Below are positions 1-10,651 of a stretch of 37,275 nt of DNA, piece by piece. The DNA is from Grammothele lineata. Its lineage: Eukaryota > Basidiomycota > Agaricomycetes > Polyporales > Polyporaceae. The position numbers were made by a program, and so were the translations under genes. Below the pieces are notes generated by a model. That model did no database searches. It worked only from the letters and a program-made list of their open reading frames with translations, and had not been told where the DNA came from. Numbering within the stretch: the first letter of the stretch is position 1; each line of letters starts with the position of its first letter. The stretch covers positions 1 to 37,275 of the forward strand of contig NDFF03000210.1 of the NCBI GenBank assembly GCA_002150815.3, written 5' to 3'.

Positions 1-1097
1 CCCTGGAACATGGTGAGTGTGGCGCATTTTCCACGGGCGCTTATTTTGATGTTTGAGATCGAGACATCATAGCTCCCCTCACAGAGGGTGCGTGACTGTG
101 AAATTTGGTGGAGTACATTTGTAAGGTCCTGTGAGAATGGGTATAAAATTTTAAGGGAAGGGAAATAGCTGAAGGATTGTTAGAGTGAGAACAAAGTAGA
201 CAATCAGTACAAAGAGTGGGAAGATAGAGGAACCACAACCAACCATGAGAATCCTTTCACAATTGAGAAAACTAATGATGTGTATGTCTGGTATCTGTGA
301 AAGGAAACAGCTTCAAAATTCATTGAGAATTGGGGAAGATATGGAGTGTACAGTATTTACCTGTTCCAAACTAGAAGAATGTACCATAACTTTGTGTCCA
401 GTGGGCATATGACCATGATCTTGGGCTTGTTAGAACCGCATTTATTACTGCTTTCAGGGGAAAAAAACCGTTCTGGGGGGACAGCAAAACCCACAGAGAT
501 AGAGCCCCATCAGTGGGGAACAGGTGCTAATAGTGCGTCGCCCACAGCTCCCTCAATTCTTACTCAAATGTCAACGTCTTGGGTGCGTTAGAAACGCCCT
601 GTAAACGTGCACAGAACGCAAGTTATTTCATCAAAATCGGTGGAGATTTGAGGAAGATGCAGTGGGGGGCACCCACCCCTGCCTGCTGCCCCCAACTGCA
701 CCTGCCAAATCCGGGCAGTGCGCCCGCAGGGAGGGCGCAGGAGAATAAGCGCCCATGGGACGACGCCCGGGGACCTCAGGCAACCCCCCAAAGGCGCCAG
801 GAGGGGCTGCCAGGCCCGGAAATCCCGGGGGGAAGCCTAGATCTCCCTAGGTTTCCCCAGATCTGGGGAGATCTGGGGAGATCTAAGCCTGGGGCAGCCA
901 GATCAGCCACCCCAGTCACCTGCTACCCCGGGAGGCCAGTCAGGTGACCTCCCGGGCTCCCTCCGGGCTTGCCATCAATCCCCTACCATATTGGGCAGGT
1001 CCCGGAGGGCTCCCGGCCCTAAGCGCAGAGCTTCCAGGGGCTCGTATTACATTACAGTATCTACCTGTATGTTGTGTAAAACGGCCCAGGCAGAACA
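1..1097. other. No recognisable gene; composition shift
   Basis: I see no supported gene here. The first 470 bases or so are AT-rich and contain a TATA-like stretch (TATAAAATTTTAAG near 141-155). The sequence becomes GC-rich after about 600. Open frames on both strands are short, low in complexity and show no domain. The AT-rich part may be the edge of another transposable element cut by the window, but nothing proves it. Confidence 0.5.
839..884. repeat. AGATCT short tandem and inverted repeat
   Basis: AGATCT occurs at 839, 859, 869 and 879. The last three sit in a 10-bp tandem unit, AGATCTGGGG. The copy at 839 (AGATCTCCC) faces the one at 859 (CCCCAGATCT) as an imperfect palindrome around CTAGG. 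No function is known. Confidence 0.7.
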
Positions 1098-1997
1098 ATG
1101 GGTTCGTTTTACATTATTCCTACAACATCAGCTGGGCTCGTCGGCGCAGGGAGAGACGACCTCCACGTCCAGGCCCCGGTTTCGAACCAGTGGGCCGCCA
1201 TTCACTATATCGACGCGCGGAACGGAGGCTCAACCTGCGTCTTCGTCGACATTGACCTCGCCGAGCCGTTCCTGCGCGAAGTCACCCTCATCGGCCAGTA
1301 CAACGAGGTTGTTCACCTGATGCCCTGGCTACCCCGTAACCGCCGGGAAGCGGCCTCGCATCTGCTCCTCGACACCATCGGAATGTACACGAACGCCCCG
1401 TGCACGATCCGGACGCCGCAAGGACTGCAGGCCGGTGTCCCCTACCGCCTGGCCCATGGCTGCGACCCTTCGCTCTGCGCCATGTGGGCACGAACGCGCA
1501 ACGGCCTCACCATCAGCGAGGTCGTCACCTGGGTCTGCCTCGTCATCTTCCAGCGGGAACTTGCACGGCGGCTCCGGCAGATCACCTCTGGCACTGGGGT
1601 ACCGGGACTTAATTTGCACCCCTTCCGGCAGGAGACCGGGATCTTCCCGATTGCGGACGACACGGTCGAAGGCTCGCTCATCGCCGGGATGAACACCATG
1701 CTCCTCAACCGAGGACCGCCGGGCATTGTCCACGTCAACCCGGCCACGCTCGAGATCCGGAACCGGTCTGCCGCTGACCCGCCGGGGGCTGACCAGCTCG
1801 ATGCCACCACCATCCCATCGACGACCGTTCGCACTGCGCCCGTCCACGAGCAGATCCCGCACTCCGACAACCCACACGCGAGCCCGGAGACCTCCGACGA
1901 GAACGCCGAAACCCCCGCCTCGACCTCCGCCCCAGAGGTGAATGGCTACTCGGAAGGGGGACGTTACCCTGCCGGCCGCCTTACCTCGGGGCCGTGA
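1098..1997 (+). CDS. Hypothetical 299-aa protein of LTR element C
   Basis: This single open frame of 299 codons runs to within 36 bases of an LTR and ends just before a purine tract. I do not recognise the family. Residues 1-195 look globular, with mixed hydrophobic stretches and several His and Cys. The C-terminal 100 residues are rich in Pro, Thr, Ser and Glu and look disordered. I see no zinc knuckle, protease, RT, RNase H or integrase motif. Its place between unseen upstream sequence and the 3' LTR suggests an extra 3' ORF of the retrotransposon. A host gene, or a 3' fragment of a longer coding region, remains possible. Several Met codons lie near the start, and 1098 is the first in frame with the globular part. 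Confidence 0.5.
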   Translation: MGSFYIIPTTSAGLVGAGRDDLHVQAPVSNQWAAIHYIDARNGGSTCVFVDIDLAEPFLREVTLIGQYNEVVHLMPWLPRNRREAASHLLLDTIGMYTNAPCTIRTPQGLQAGVPYRLAHGCDPSLCAMWARTRNGLTISEVVTWVCLVIFQRELARRLRQITSGTGVPGLNLHPFRQETGIFPIADDTVEGSLIAGMNTMLLNRGPPGIVHVNPATLEIRNRSAADPPGADQLDATTIPSTTVRTAPVHEQIPHSDNPHASPETSDENAETPASTSAPEVNGYSEGGRYPAGRLTSGP

Positions 1998-2016
1998 ACG
2001 GTCGGGACGACCGTCC

Positions 2017-2029
2017 GGGAGGAGAGGAG
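2017..2029 (+). other. Polypurine tract of LTR element C
   Basis: The purine run GGGAGGAGAGGAG lies four bases before TGTTACG, the first bases of the LTR. That is where the plus-strand primer of an LTR retrotransposon belongs. It implies that element C reads left to right and that the LTR after it is its 3' LTR. Confidence 0.6.
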
Positions 2030-2107
2030 CTAGTGTTACGAACGGTAGTTATGCCATACAATTTTTCTTTTCTTTTCCTGTACTATACCTCGCTTCCTCG
2101 CGCGCTA

Positions 2108-2240
2108 AGGGTCCAAGGACCCTTAGACCCTTGGACCCTTAGACCCTGCCCCCTGTACGATCCCCTGCGCACCCTTGGACCCTCACCCCTATGCGTACCC
2201 TTACGACCCTAGTGCCCCTACAGACCCTCGCCTGCGCTGC
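2108..2240 (+). repeat. ACCCTTRGACC-rich low-complexity tract in the LTR
   Basis: This part of the LTR U3 region is a degenerate series of short units such as GACCCTTAG and CCCTTGGAC, partly alternating with GGGTCCAAGGACCC palindromes. It lies upstream of the TATA box and could be promoter-proximal repeats or replication-slippage DNA. Confidence 0.6.
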
Positions 2241-2314
2241 AGCCCCTGCGCCGCAGCCTTCCCTTGACCCTGTACCTAGCCTGGTCCGCAGTCCATAGCT
2301 CGCAGGCGCCCGGT

Positions 2315-2322
2315 GTATATAA
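2315..2322 (+). promoter_or_regulatory. TATA box in LTR of element C
   Basis: TATATAAG lies 192 bases before the LTR end. It is in plus orientation and fits the U3/R boundary of an LTR promoter. Confidence 0.55.
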
Positions 2323-2507
2323 GGGACGACGCCTCGTAGCGACTCCCCAGTTTTCAGCCTCTTGTAATCCTACGCTAAGTTCCACCGGTATCCCCTCGCT
2401 CGACTTGACCCCCGCCCTCGTCTCGCTCGACAGCCAGACATCCTCCCGCTAGCGTATCGACCTTGTGGTTAACCTCGCGGTTAAGCGCCCACAGGCCGTA
2501 CGTAACA

Positions 2508-5308
2508 TTCGGTCTGTTCGACCTCGGGAGACTGATCGTTTGAGCTTGCTTGTGGTTCCTCCTCCGAAGATTCTATTTCCACGATGCGGCCCGCCCGCAT
2601 CTGCCGGTCCTTAGGGTACTCCGGGCAGACAGGGTCATTGGCATAATGCCCAAGCTTGCCACACCGGTAGCAGGTGTCGCCCTTAGGACGAGACGACGAC
2701 TGCTGTCCCGCCACAAAGGCCGAAGGTCTCTGTCCTGGCGGTGCGCCCTTCGGTGGGTCAGATCGACCCGGCCGGAAGTGTGCACGTGGACGGTCCTTCC
2801 GCTCCTCACGCTTGTCGTGGTGGCGATCTTGTGGAGGCCTAGAGCTCGACCGCTCGCGTCGCTCAGACTTGTGCGGTTTGCTCTTGGACGCGGAACGTTG
2901 CCCCGAAGACTGAGTCGTCTTCGCGGGGTTACGCTCCTCGTCCGTCTTGCGGCTCGACGGGAGACTCAGTCGCACAGCCATCTGCTGTCGACTGCCGTAG
3001 TGCTCCTCGAAGTGGTCCTCGATTGTGAGTGCGTGTTGCGTGACGTCCTTCCACGAAATCATCCTCCGATTGAGGGACTTCATGATGAAGAGTTCCTTCC
3101 GGAATTCCTCCGGCAGTTCAGACACGAACCGCTGTACAAAATCGTACTCGGAGGGAACCTGGTACATATGCCCGCCGTAGAGCAGCAAGCTCTGCATGAG
3201 CTCGCCAACGCCCTTGAGCGGGTTGTAGCGTACGCGGTTGTAGCGCGATTCCGACTTCTTGAAGTGGTCCGTTTGAATGAAACGAAGGTAGAGCGCGACT
3301 ACAGCCTCGTAGTGCGTCTCGTACCTCGTCTCACCGACGGTGGTGATCACCGTAGTGTTGTAGAACGTCAGAGCCTCGCCCTCGAGTGCCTGACCGGTCA
3401 TCTCAATATGAGTCTTTTCATACTCGGGTGTACTGCGTCCGAGACGGAACTTGTCGAAGAACGACAAGTAAGCCGTCAGCCAGTTGATGAAGTAGTAATG
3501 GTCGTCGCGACCATCATACTTCATGTCTGGCTTCATGTTGCGGACCCCGATTGCCTTAATGACCTCGTCAAGGGGTTCTCCCGAGACGTGGACGAGGATG
3601 TTGTCGAAGACGTCCGTGACCTGTCTAAGGCCCAATGCCATACGCAGGTCCGAGGCTCCTTGACCGTTCAATTCGAACCGGAGCCTCCGACCATGTTCGG
3701 CGCGAACAGCCTCAAGATTGTCCATGGCGTGAACATACGCGGATGGTCCCGCGCCCCGTCTATTCTCGGGGAGAGCTATAGACGGATTGTCTAATACAGG
3801 GTGGGGATGCGACAGTCTACTGATCGAGCTGACCGGTACATGAGTCGGGAACGAACTCTTATCGTACATGGGACGGTCGGGCAGCCGCGGGGACGAATTG
3901 TCCCTTGGGCTACCATCCTTCTTTTCCAGTTTCTTCTCTTCCCTCCGGGACCGGCGGCGTTCGTCGTTCGTGCTCAGTATGCTGGTCGGACTCGACGATG
4001 GCGATGAGCCAGAGCCTCCTGGTTGCCCTCCAGCTGCTACCGCGAAGGCGACGCTTTGTCGCCTTGCTGGGGAGGGTGGCCGAAGGTTCGAGTGACGTGT
4101 TTGCGACGGACCTGCACCGGAAGGTGACGGTCCCATCGCCCGGGCTGGTACCGCCGACATGCGTCGGAGCACCCGCGCTGCCTCGTCCTGGTGCGATGAT
4201 CGCGTCGTGGGAGGAGGCTGCGAAGGCACTGGGGCCTGCTCCAGAGGCTGCGAAGGCACTGGAGCCTGGTGCAGAGGCTGCGAAGGCACTGGAGCCTTCG
4301 ACACCGATGTGGAGGCTGTTGCTTTGGCCAGTTCCGGGTTTAAGCCCGCGTTTTTTAGTCGTTGCAAACGCGATTGCGCGAGGGCTCCATCCACTGCCCT
4401 GGATTGCGGACTCACGGTACGGCTCGTACCATAAATCACAATCGGCAGGGTAGGCGTCGGAGGGCCCTTCGCTGCGCGAGCGCGTTCGCGGGCGCGGTCT
4501 CGCGCGACGTCCAGCGACGTAGGCAAGGGGGAACCCACATTGGATAAGCCCAAGCCCGTTGGCGCGAGACTCGGTGGGCTGGCCTTCGCCGCGCTGCTGT
4601 GGATCGACTCGATCCAAGCGTGCATTGAAGGTGGCGGTATGGGAACAGGTGCCACGTCGGATGAGTGGCCTTGCGCGCTACCAGCGTAGAAGAGGGACTG
4701 CGCAGACCATGCCCCTGCCGTCGGCACGACGTGCAGGGAAATGTTAGGCGCAGCCACAGGCGTGCCATCATGCGTGATGGGTGCCACTAAAGGAGAAGGC
4801 GACAGAAGGATCGGTGTGAACCAGCCGCCCACTTCCATCAGCATCTGTTCGATGTGGTGGGTAGCGGCGACTCGGGTTCCCTCGTCACCCGTCATGGTGG
4901 CTTGACCGAGGGCAATGCCCAGCTGGGCCATCTCCTGCAACATCGCAGTGATGGCAGCGGCGGCCTCAGCATCCTCCAGGGAATTCCCTTCGACTGCCGC
5001 GTTCGGGTTGTCTTCGGTCGTTGGGTTGGGGTCGGGTGCCTCGGCTCGGGGACTATGCGTCCCCGGGACAGCCGTGGCACCTGGGGGATCCCCCGATAGG
5101 AGTATCCCCAACTGTTCGTTGACCTCGTCGACTTCTGAGTCCGAGGAGCCGCTGACGTCCGCTTCGGACGCGTCATGGCCGTTCGGCAGAATGCCGTTGG
5201 TGAGCGGTTGCTCAGCCTGGTCCTCGGCATCGGGGGTCGCCTCCATTGCAAAGTCTTGCGCATCTTGCGGAGGTGCTTCTTGGGTGATGGTGGGGGTGTC
5301 GGGAGCCG
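2508..5308 (-). pseudogene. gag: Gag of LTR element A, C-terminal part
   Basis: This is the larger part of a retrotransposon gag gene, open from 5308 down into the LTR (stop at 2481-2483). From the internal ATG at 5246 it encodes 921 residues. The first 550 or so are Pro/Ser-rich. A retrotransposon gag core lies near residues 585-750. A basic Arg/Lys/Ser region follows, then a zinc knuckle near 859-874 (C-x2-C-x4-H-x6-C, with a longer last spacer than the usual x4). The protein packages element RNA in a virus-like particle. The gene is broken twice: element 1 splits it at 5316/15483, and the LTR of element C cuts it at 2507, so no pol follows. The missing N-terminus is at 15483-16089 in the same frame once element 1 is removed. 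Confidence 0.85.
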
Positions 5309-5316
5309 GGCCCGGT
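5309..5316. repeat. Left 8-bp target-site duplication of element 1
   Basis: GGCCCGGT directly precedes the left terminus CACCTGATCC. The same eight bases directly follow the right terminus at 15483-15490. Zisupton-type KDZ transposons are known to make 8-bp duplications. Confidence 0.9.
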
Positions 5317-6019
5317 CACCTGATCCTCACGATCGCTTAGTTACCAAGACTTGATGGACCCCTGGGGGCTTGCCAAATGCGTAGAACTTGCAAGGTGAAT
5401 AACCCCCACCCTCCCAGTTGGACTACGGATAGCTCTAATAATTCCCTGGAAGGAAGGATGCCCTCCCCTATACTGGGGGACTCTCCCAGCGTGCAAGTCC
5501 CCCGCCGGCATCTCCCGGGAGGCAGCGCAGGTACGTCATCATATCACGTGCCCCCCGCCAGCGCTCCTGTCTCCCGTCCGGCACGCCCGGCAACGCGCCC
5601 CCGCCGCGCGCCCCCCGCGCGCCCCCGCCACCAGAGCCCCCACCGCCGCCGTTCCCGACGACGAGCACGCCTCCCCTCTCTCCCCGCCCTCCCTCCCGGC
5701 CGTTTTCTCCCGTTCTTTTTGTAAACATAATGTATTGGTACTTCTCTGTACGAATAACGCGTGACCGCTAACCCCAGGCCCGTCGGACAAGGCCCACCGC
5801 GTCCCTCCCATAAATGGGAGGGCGGGATACTTTATGTAAGCGGGCGGGGGGGGGGCGGCGGTGGGAGATAAGATGACGGCGCGATAACACGGTAACACGG
5901 GGGCGGGCGATAAGATTGGGCGGGGCGCTAGAGCGGTGCGCGGGCGATCGGGTGGGCAGGCACGCCCACGCCGTCAGCACGAGCGGCATTGTGAGGGCGG
6001 CATCACTCCGTCCCGCCGT
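5317..6019 (+). repeat. Left TIR of element 1 (703 bp)
   Basis: This is the inverted copy of 14780-15482. Identity stops sharply at both ends: outside lies the target duplication, and inside the two sequences diverge after CCGTCCCGCCGT. The arm is GC-rich and holds a G10 run near 5846-5855 with G-quadruplex potential. A CATAAAG motif on the minus strand near 5832 would drive transcription outward. Short open frames in the arm (for example 5377-5724) are Arg/Pro-rich and not convincing as genes. Confidence 0.92.
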
Positions 6020-6646
6020 GCCGGCGACCGCACAGACTCCAGACTGACGCTGTCCTGCGGTTAGCTCACGTACCAAGTGTCCTGTATTCCAGCATATGTT
6101 AATACACAGGACGCGAGGATTATTGAGAAGAGTAAGGGAGGAGGAGGAACTCTGGGGAAGGGCAACTCAGGCGCAGAACTGTTGCGGTTGTCGGCACAAG
6201 GGGCAAGATCGCAGCGTCGTATCAACGATTGATGCGCGCATGTGGCGCTCCGCGCCCCACGTCAGGTACTACCCTGTCTCCTCGATGTTCACGCTCTCTT
6301 ATTCCAGCAAAGCCGGGATACACAGGATACTCAAACTGTAAGTAGCACACATATCACAAACAGTTTGAAACGTAGTCCTCACACGCTGAAGGTGACAGTA
6401 GGGAAGAGCCGAGGTAACTGGTGGCGAGTAATGAGGGCGCCACCGCCAAGGAAAAGGCGCATGGGCGCGTCCCATTTATGCGCCATCAGATTGCGAGATC
6501 ACATCAGCCTCCTCCGCCCCGACGGCTAGATAGATAGCAGGTTATCAGTAACGAACGATCAACCATATAGTGAAGAGGTTGTAGTACTGTATACATACAG
6601 TCTCGCACATCTACTTTTTCTCCCTCAGCTCCGTACATTTGTTAGT
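6020..6646. other. 5' noncoding region of the element 1 transposase
   Basis: The 627 bases between the left TIR and the transposase start hold no supported gene. The sequence presumably includes the promoter and 5' leader of the transposase. I could not pick out a convincing TATA box. Confidence 0.45.
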
Positions 6647-9600
6647 ATGCCGCAAGCAAAGACAACTCGGGGGGGCAAACCGTCCGTGAAGACCAAGGTG
6701 GATGTGGCGGGACCATCGCATAAACCCCTCGCAGGGAGTGGCGGGATGTATAGCACGACAACCATCACTAAGAGAAAATTGGGCGTCAAGGAACTCAGGG
6801 CAGAAAACGAAGAAGCGAAGCGGCGGCGACAAGCGCTTCTCTCTGGTAAGCGACAACTCTAATCTTTGCTCAATGATCGCAGGGATACAGATGTCATCAT
6901 TTGTTAACAGGTCTAGATGCGCCGGATCGGACGGCGCTAGCAGATGCTTTCGGGGAGCAAGCAGTAGAATTTGGGGAGGCCGGTATGGACTATGGACCGA
7001 GCGATGGTAACGCCGTGCAAGATCTTGAAGGCGGGGATGAAGACGACGATGAGGACTGGGAGGACGATCCCAACATCGCTGCGATCTCCGATGCCCTGAG
7101 GGATATCGTGGACGCACGGTACGATGGCCCACGTAATGCGCAGCTGTGCCGAGCTCATCATCTGACATTTTAGCGGTGCCACGCGCGTGTATCAAGATCA
7201 ACGTACCTGGCAAGATCGGCTCAGGAACATGGAAGACAATTGGCGTCCCATGTTCCCGGTGCTTGTGAGGTCATACCTACGATGGCGGTCCCCACCGGCG
7301 GCAGCCCAACCTCAACCGGAGGACGGCTCGCAGGTGGCCAGCGATCCGGCGGACGTCCCCATGGCTGCGAGGATGGAGGAGTTCACTGCAGTGGATTTCT
7401 ACACTCTCAAACCCACCGTCCAGGTTACCATTCACGAGAATCAATTTACAGTCGAGGCTCTCGCTTTAGCCGGCTACATCGCCAATACTCCGATCAATCC
7501 GTCGATCGCGATCTCCTTCGACACGCTTGAGCTCCTCCGCTGTCTTCGGTTATTCAAGGCTTCATTCAGCACCGAGGCTTTCACAAAGCTCTTGTGCTAC
7601 AAGTATTTTGTAAGTGCATCTATAAATGAAACGACTCAGCGTATTCAGGACTCACTGCCGCTACAGATTCCATATAGACGCCACTACCGCACAGCGATCG
7701 CGGATGCATTCGACATTTACATCGAGATCCGCAAGCGCCTCGATCAGCAAGTGATGACGTTGCTGGGGCGGGATGCGCCGGACTGGCGAGCGCGGAATAG
7801 CTGTCCCGCGTGCGCATACGAGGTGAGATCGGGTGTGCGCCATGACATCACACTCGGCCATTCATCAGCATTACCCCGCAGCTCGAGAAGGAGGGGCCCC
7901 GCCAGTGGGATCGTATGCTCGTCATGGACGGGAATAATTCACTCAAGCGCTTGGCTCCCCGCGCGTCTCGAAATGCCGCGGATCTGCGCGTATTCGAGAG
8001 CGACTACTTCCTCCCACGCGACTTCGTAGATAAGTTTGCTAACGAAGTTAAAACCCGTCAGCCTCAACCCAAGCCGCAAGTTGTCGCGGGCGACAGCAGC
8101 GAGAGTGAGGATGACGACGTACCTTTCAAGCCTGCGGTCCCCGACCGCGATGATGATGAAGCGGATTCAACCGACGGCCTACCGAACCCCAACCCTTGCG
8201 CGTCCAATTGGAAAGCGGCGGCTGCTGATGAAAAGAAGCGCATGTGGGGCGCGTTTGAAGAGACCGGGATCTTCGCTTGTGCCTGCCGTCACGGCATCAT
8301 CCTGTGGATCGCGGATATGGTGCGGAGCGGAGAGAAGTCAGTTACCATCAACGCCGAGACGTCCGATTACTGACACACCTACTAGGGCGAAGTATGGCCT
8401 GTCCATGATCGCAAAGATTCTGGACGCGCTGGGAGGGAAGAATATTGAAGGGTATGACATTGGCTGCGTCTTCGAGGAGACCGTCAAGAACAGCAGCCTT
8501 GGCGAGAAGTTCATCGAGAGCGGATCGCGCTTCTGCGTGAATGCTTTTCATGGTTACTCCCACTCTTACAATTGTCAAGTCCGTCATCATCCTAACGTCA
8601 TCGAAGGTGTCGGCCTCGAGGACTTCGAAACTCTAGAACACACGTTCAGCGGATCAAACTTCCTCGCTCCGATCACTCGCTACGCGTCTCCCTATCGCCG
8701 GCACGCGCTCATTACCCTCTATTTCCAGCATGCGGATCATGAGAAGTACAGCAACCTCGGGTGCATGATCTACAACAACCATAAGCAAGCAGTCGACAAG
8801 ATCAAAGAGCTCGAGAAGACGCTAGAGAAGGCTCCCGCTGAGCTCGGCGTCACGGAGGAGCAACTCAAGACGTACTGTGCTGAGGAAGAACAGTTCTTCC
8901 ACACCCTCAGTGATGAGGAACCCGAGGAGAATCGTCACGCCGTGGCGTACGTTGAGGCGCTGCAGGCGCTGCAGAGCGCAAAGTAAGTACACTCCTACCT
9001 GATCTCGTTACTAAGTATCTGACGTCTGCCGCGGGACCGGCAGGACCGAGCTCCGCAAGAAGTCCGGTCAATTCGCGGCTCGCGCGCCCCTAGACCCAGG
9101 CACTGGCGACGTCACATTAAACTTCCTGCCGCCTACTACCGGCCCGATGGAGTATGCCACCGATCTCTCGGTTACTCGCAAGCTGGAGCGCCGGGTGCGA
9201 TACCTGCGGGAGCGCGTCGATCAGCTGACGGAGGAGGTGCTGATTATGGAGGAGCGCTTCGGCAACCAACGCTGGCAGCCCTCCGACGAACGCTACAAGG
9301 AAACCGTTAAGTACATCGCGCAGCGCCGCTACCACAAGGTGCTTCGTAAGCTACAGCGTCTCGTCATTCTCCGGATATTCGAACTGCACCGGCTGAACTT
9401 AGCGCAGACAGGTGGGCCGCGGAGACCGGAATTACTAGATTTATATTGACTGATTGTTACTCACAGGTTACAAGATGCGCACGACTATTGCAAAGAACCT
9501 TCAACGGCGCTGCAAAGCAATCTGTGCTGCGGTCAAGGAGCATAATCGCATTGCGGCATCAACGACGCCGCCTCAGCCCCTCGTTAGTTGGAAAAAGGTC

Positions 9601-10125
9601 TCTCATTTCACGTTCTTGGAGCAGTTCTCGCATCTGTTAGATAACCGGCGTGAGCTTCGGGAGAAGCCGTGGGCGCGTCCCGAGGTCTGGGGAGCGATGC
9701 GATTGTATCGCCGCCTGCATCGTTCACGCGAGGAGATCGGGATCGCTGCTCGCGAGAGTAGGCGCCTCCACACCTCCATCAGGGACGAGGAGATCTTATG
9801 CCGATCGACTCTCTCGACCGCTCAGGCCACGAAGAACCCCCTTTACCCCTATCTCCTCGACTTCTGCTGCACCCGGAGAACAGCAAACGCGCGCAATATG
9901 GCGTATGTGCACCATCTCCACAATGCTGAAGGCTTCTCCGGTGAGAAAACCCCCGGCTGCCGGCTGGGTGGCGCTCCCGTCGTGCAGACTGAAGACGGCC
10001 CCGGAATTGGATATGAACCTACCATAGTGGACGATCTCCCTGAAGCGGAAGACGTGGGAGAGCAGGATGAAGTGAATGGAGAGGTGACCGGGGTGTTAGA
10101 CTACTTGGCGAGGTTGACAGATTGA
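6647..10125 (+). CDS. KDZ transposase of element 1 (1,025 aa, 8 exons)
   Basis: It would cut and join the element ends. Predicted exons are 6647-6845, 6911-7118, 7174-7609, 7667-7822, 7882-8336, 8386-8982, 9044-9411 and 9467-10125, in frame throughout (3,078 nt). The first 135 residues are basic and then acidic. Residues 205-330 align in position with the CxC1 module seen before KDZ domains, but its usual leading cysteines are absent (VTIH where CxC is expected). A CPAC pair remains at 327-330. The catalytic core follows. The likely first Asp is in MDGNNSLKR (about 349), the second in GYDIGC (about 509), and the Glu is in LEDFETLE (about 566-569), after an FHGYSHSYNC motif (539-548). The C-terminal third is helical and charged, as in the family. 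The donor at 8337 (GTCAGT) is atypical but gives the right join. Confidence 0.88.
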
Positions 10126-10651
10126 CGTCGTACATAGATAGCGCACTTAGATCTCAGAAGCGCCCGTGAGCAGTGTGCTCCAATACCATAAAATGTTGTG
10201 TGCCCGCCAAACAAGAGACTGTACGTCTTTTATTTTGCTTGAGAATGGTTTTGCATGTATCAAAGCACGAATATATGTAATATTTTTACATGTAGCACAC
10301 GCGAAACACCTCGGACTCATGTTCGGGTGAGCTTGAGCATCAGTGCACATGAAATGTTATGCTACTGTTGCACAAACAACCCCCGTTCACTCGACCGAGA
10401 CGGGTGCACATCGGGCTACCAAAAAAACTACCTAGACAATATATTTGATTACTGTAAATTGTGTTTCTGACGGTTGTTGGGCACGAAACTCGATGAACAC
10501 GGCGGCACACTCGATTGGAATGAAATGTGGCGGGCGAGTGGGTGTATATCGACCCGGGCCGCACCGGCGCCAATGACTCGTCTATCATCTACTACCATCT
10601 CGTCCATCCTCCTTCCTCGTCTCCTCTCCCTCTGTCTCGCGTTATCCCACG
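10126..10651. other. Intergenic region in element 1
   Basis: These 526 bases separate the transposase stop from the next start codon. The first half is AT-rich and the last 100 bases are pyrimidine-rich, as is common before fungal start codons. No gene, RNA or terminator could be supported. Confidence 0.45.

Larger units (their letters stand above)
2034..2507 (+). repeat. LTR (474 bp) of element C
   Basis: The segment begins TGTTACG and ends CGTAACA, perfect 7-bp inverted termini of the TG...CA type. It holds a TATA box (TATATAAG, 2315-2322) in plus orientation and is preceded by a purine tract. The right edge falls inside the gag frame of minus-strand element A, whose last nine codons before the stop are LTR-derived. 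So the LTR interrupts that gag. No second copy is in the window; the 5' LTR would lie to the left. A target duplication cannot be tested, because the other flank is outside. Confidence 0.75.

Noticed and set aside
2034..2507. LTR belonging to the same element as gag A, making it a small gag-only element
   Set aside because: The purine tract and TATA box show the LTR reads plus while gag reads minus, the gag runs into the LTR, and no partner LTR lies at the gag start.
2550..3794. A 414-codon plus-strand open frame
   Set aside because: It is the complement of the gag coding region of element A, Arg/Leu-rich with no domain; the minus strand has the gag core and zinc knuckle.
5377..5724. Open frames inside the TIRs (also 15075-15422 and their opposites)
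   Set aside because: They exist in both arms only because the arms are copies; composition is Arg/Pro/Gly low-complexity and several overlap on both strands.
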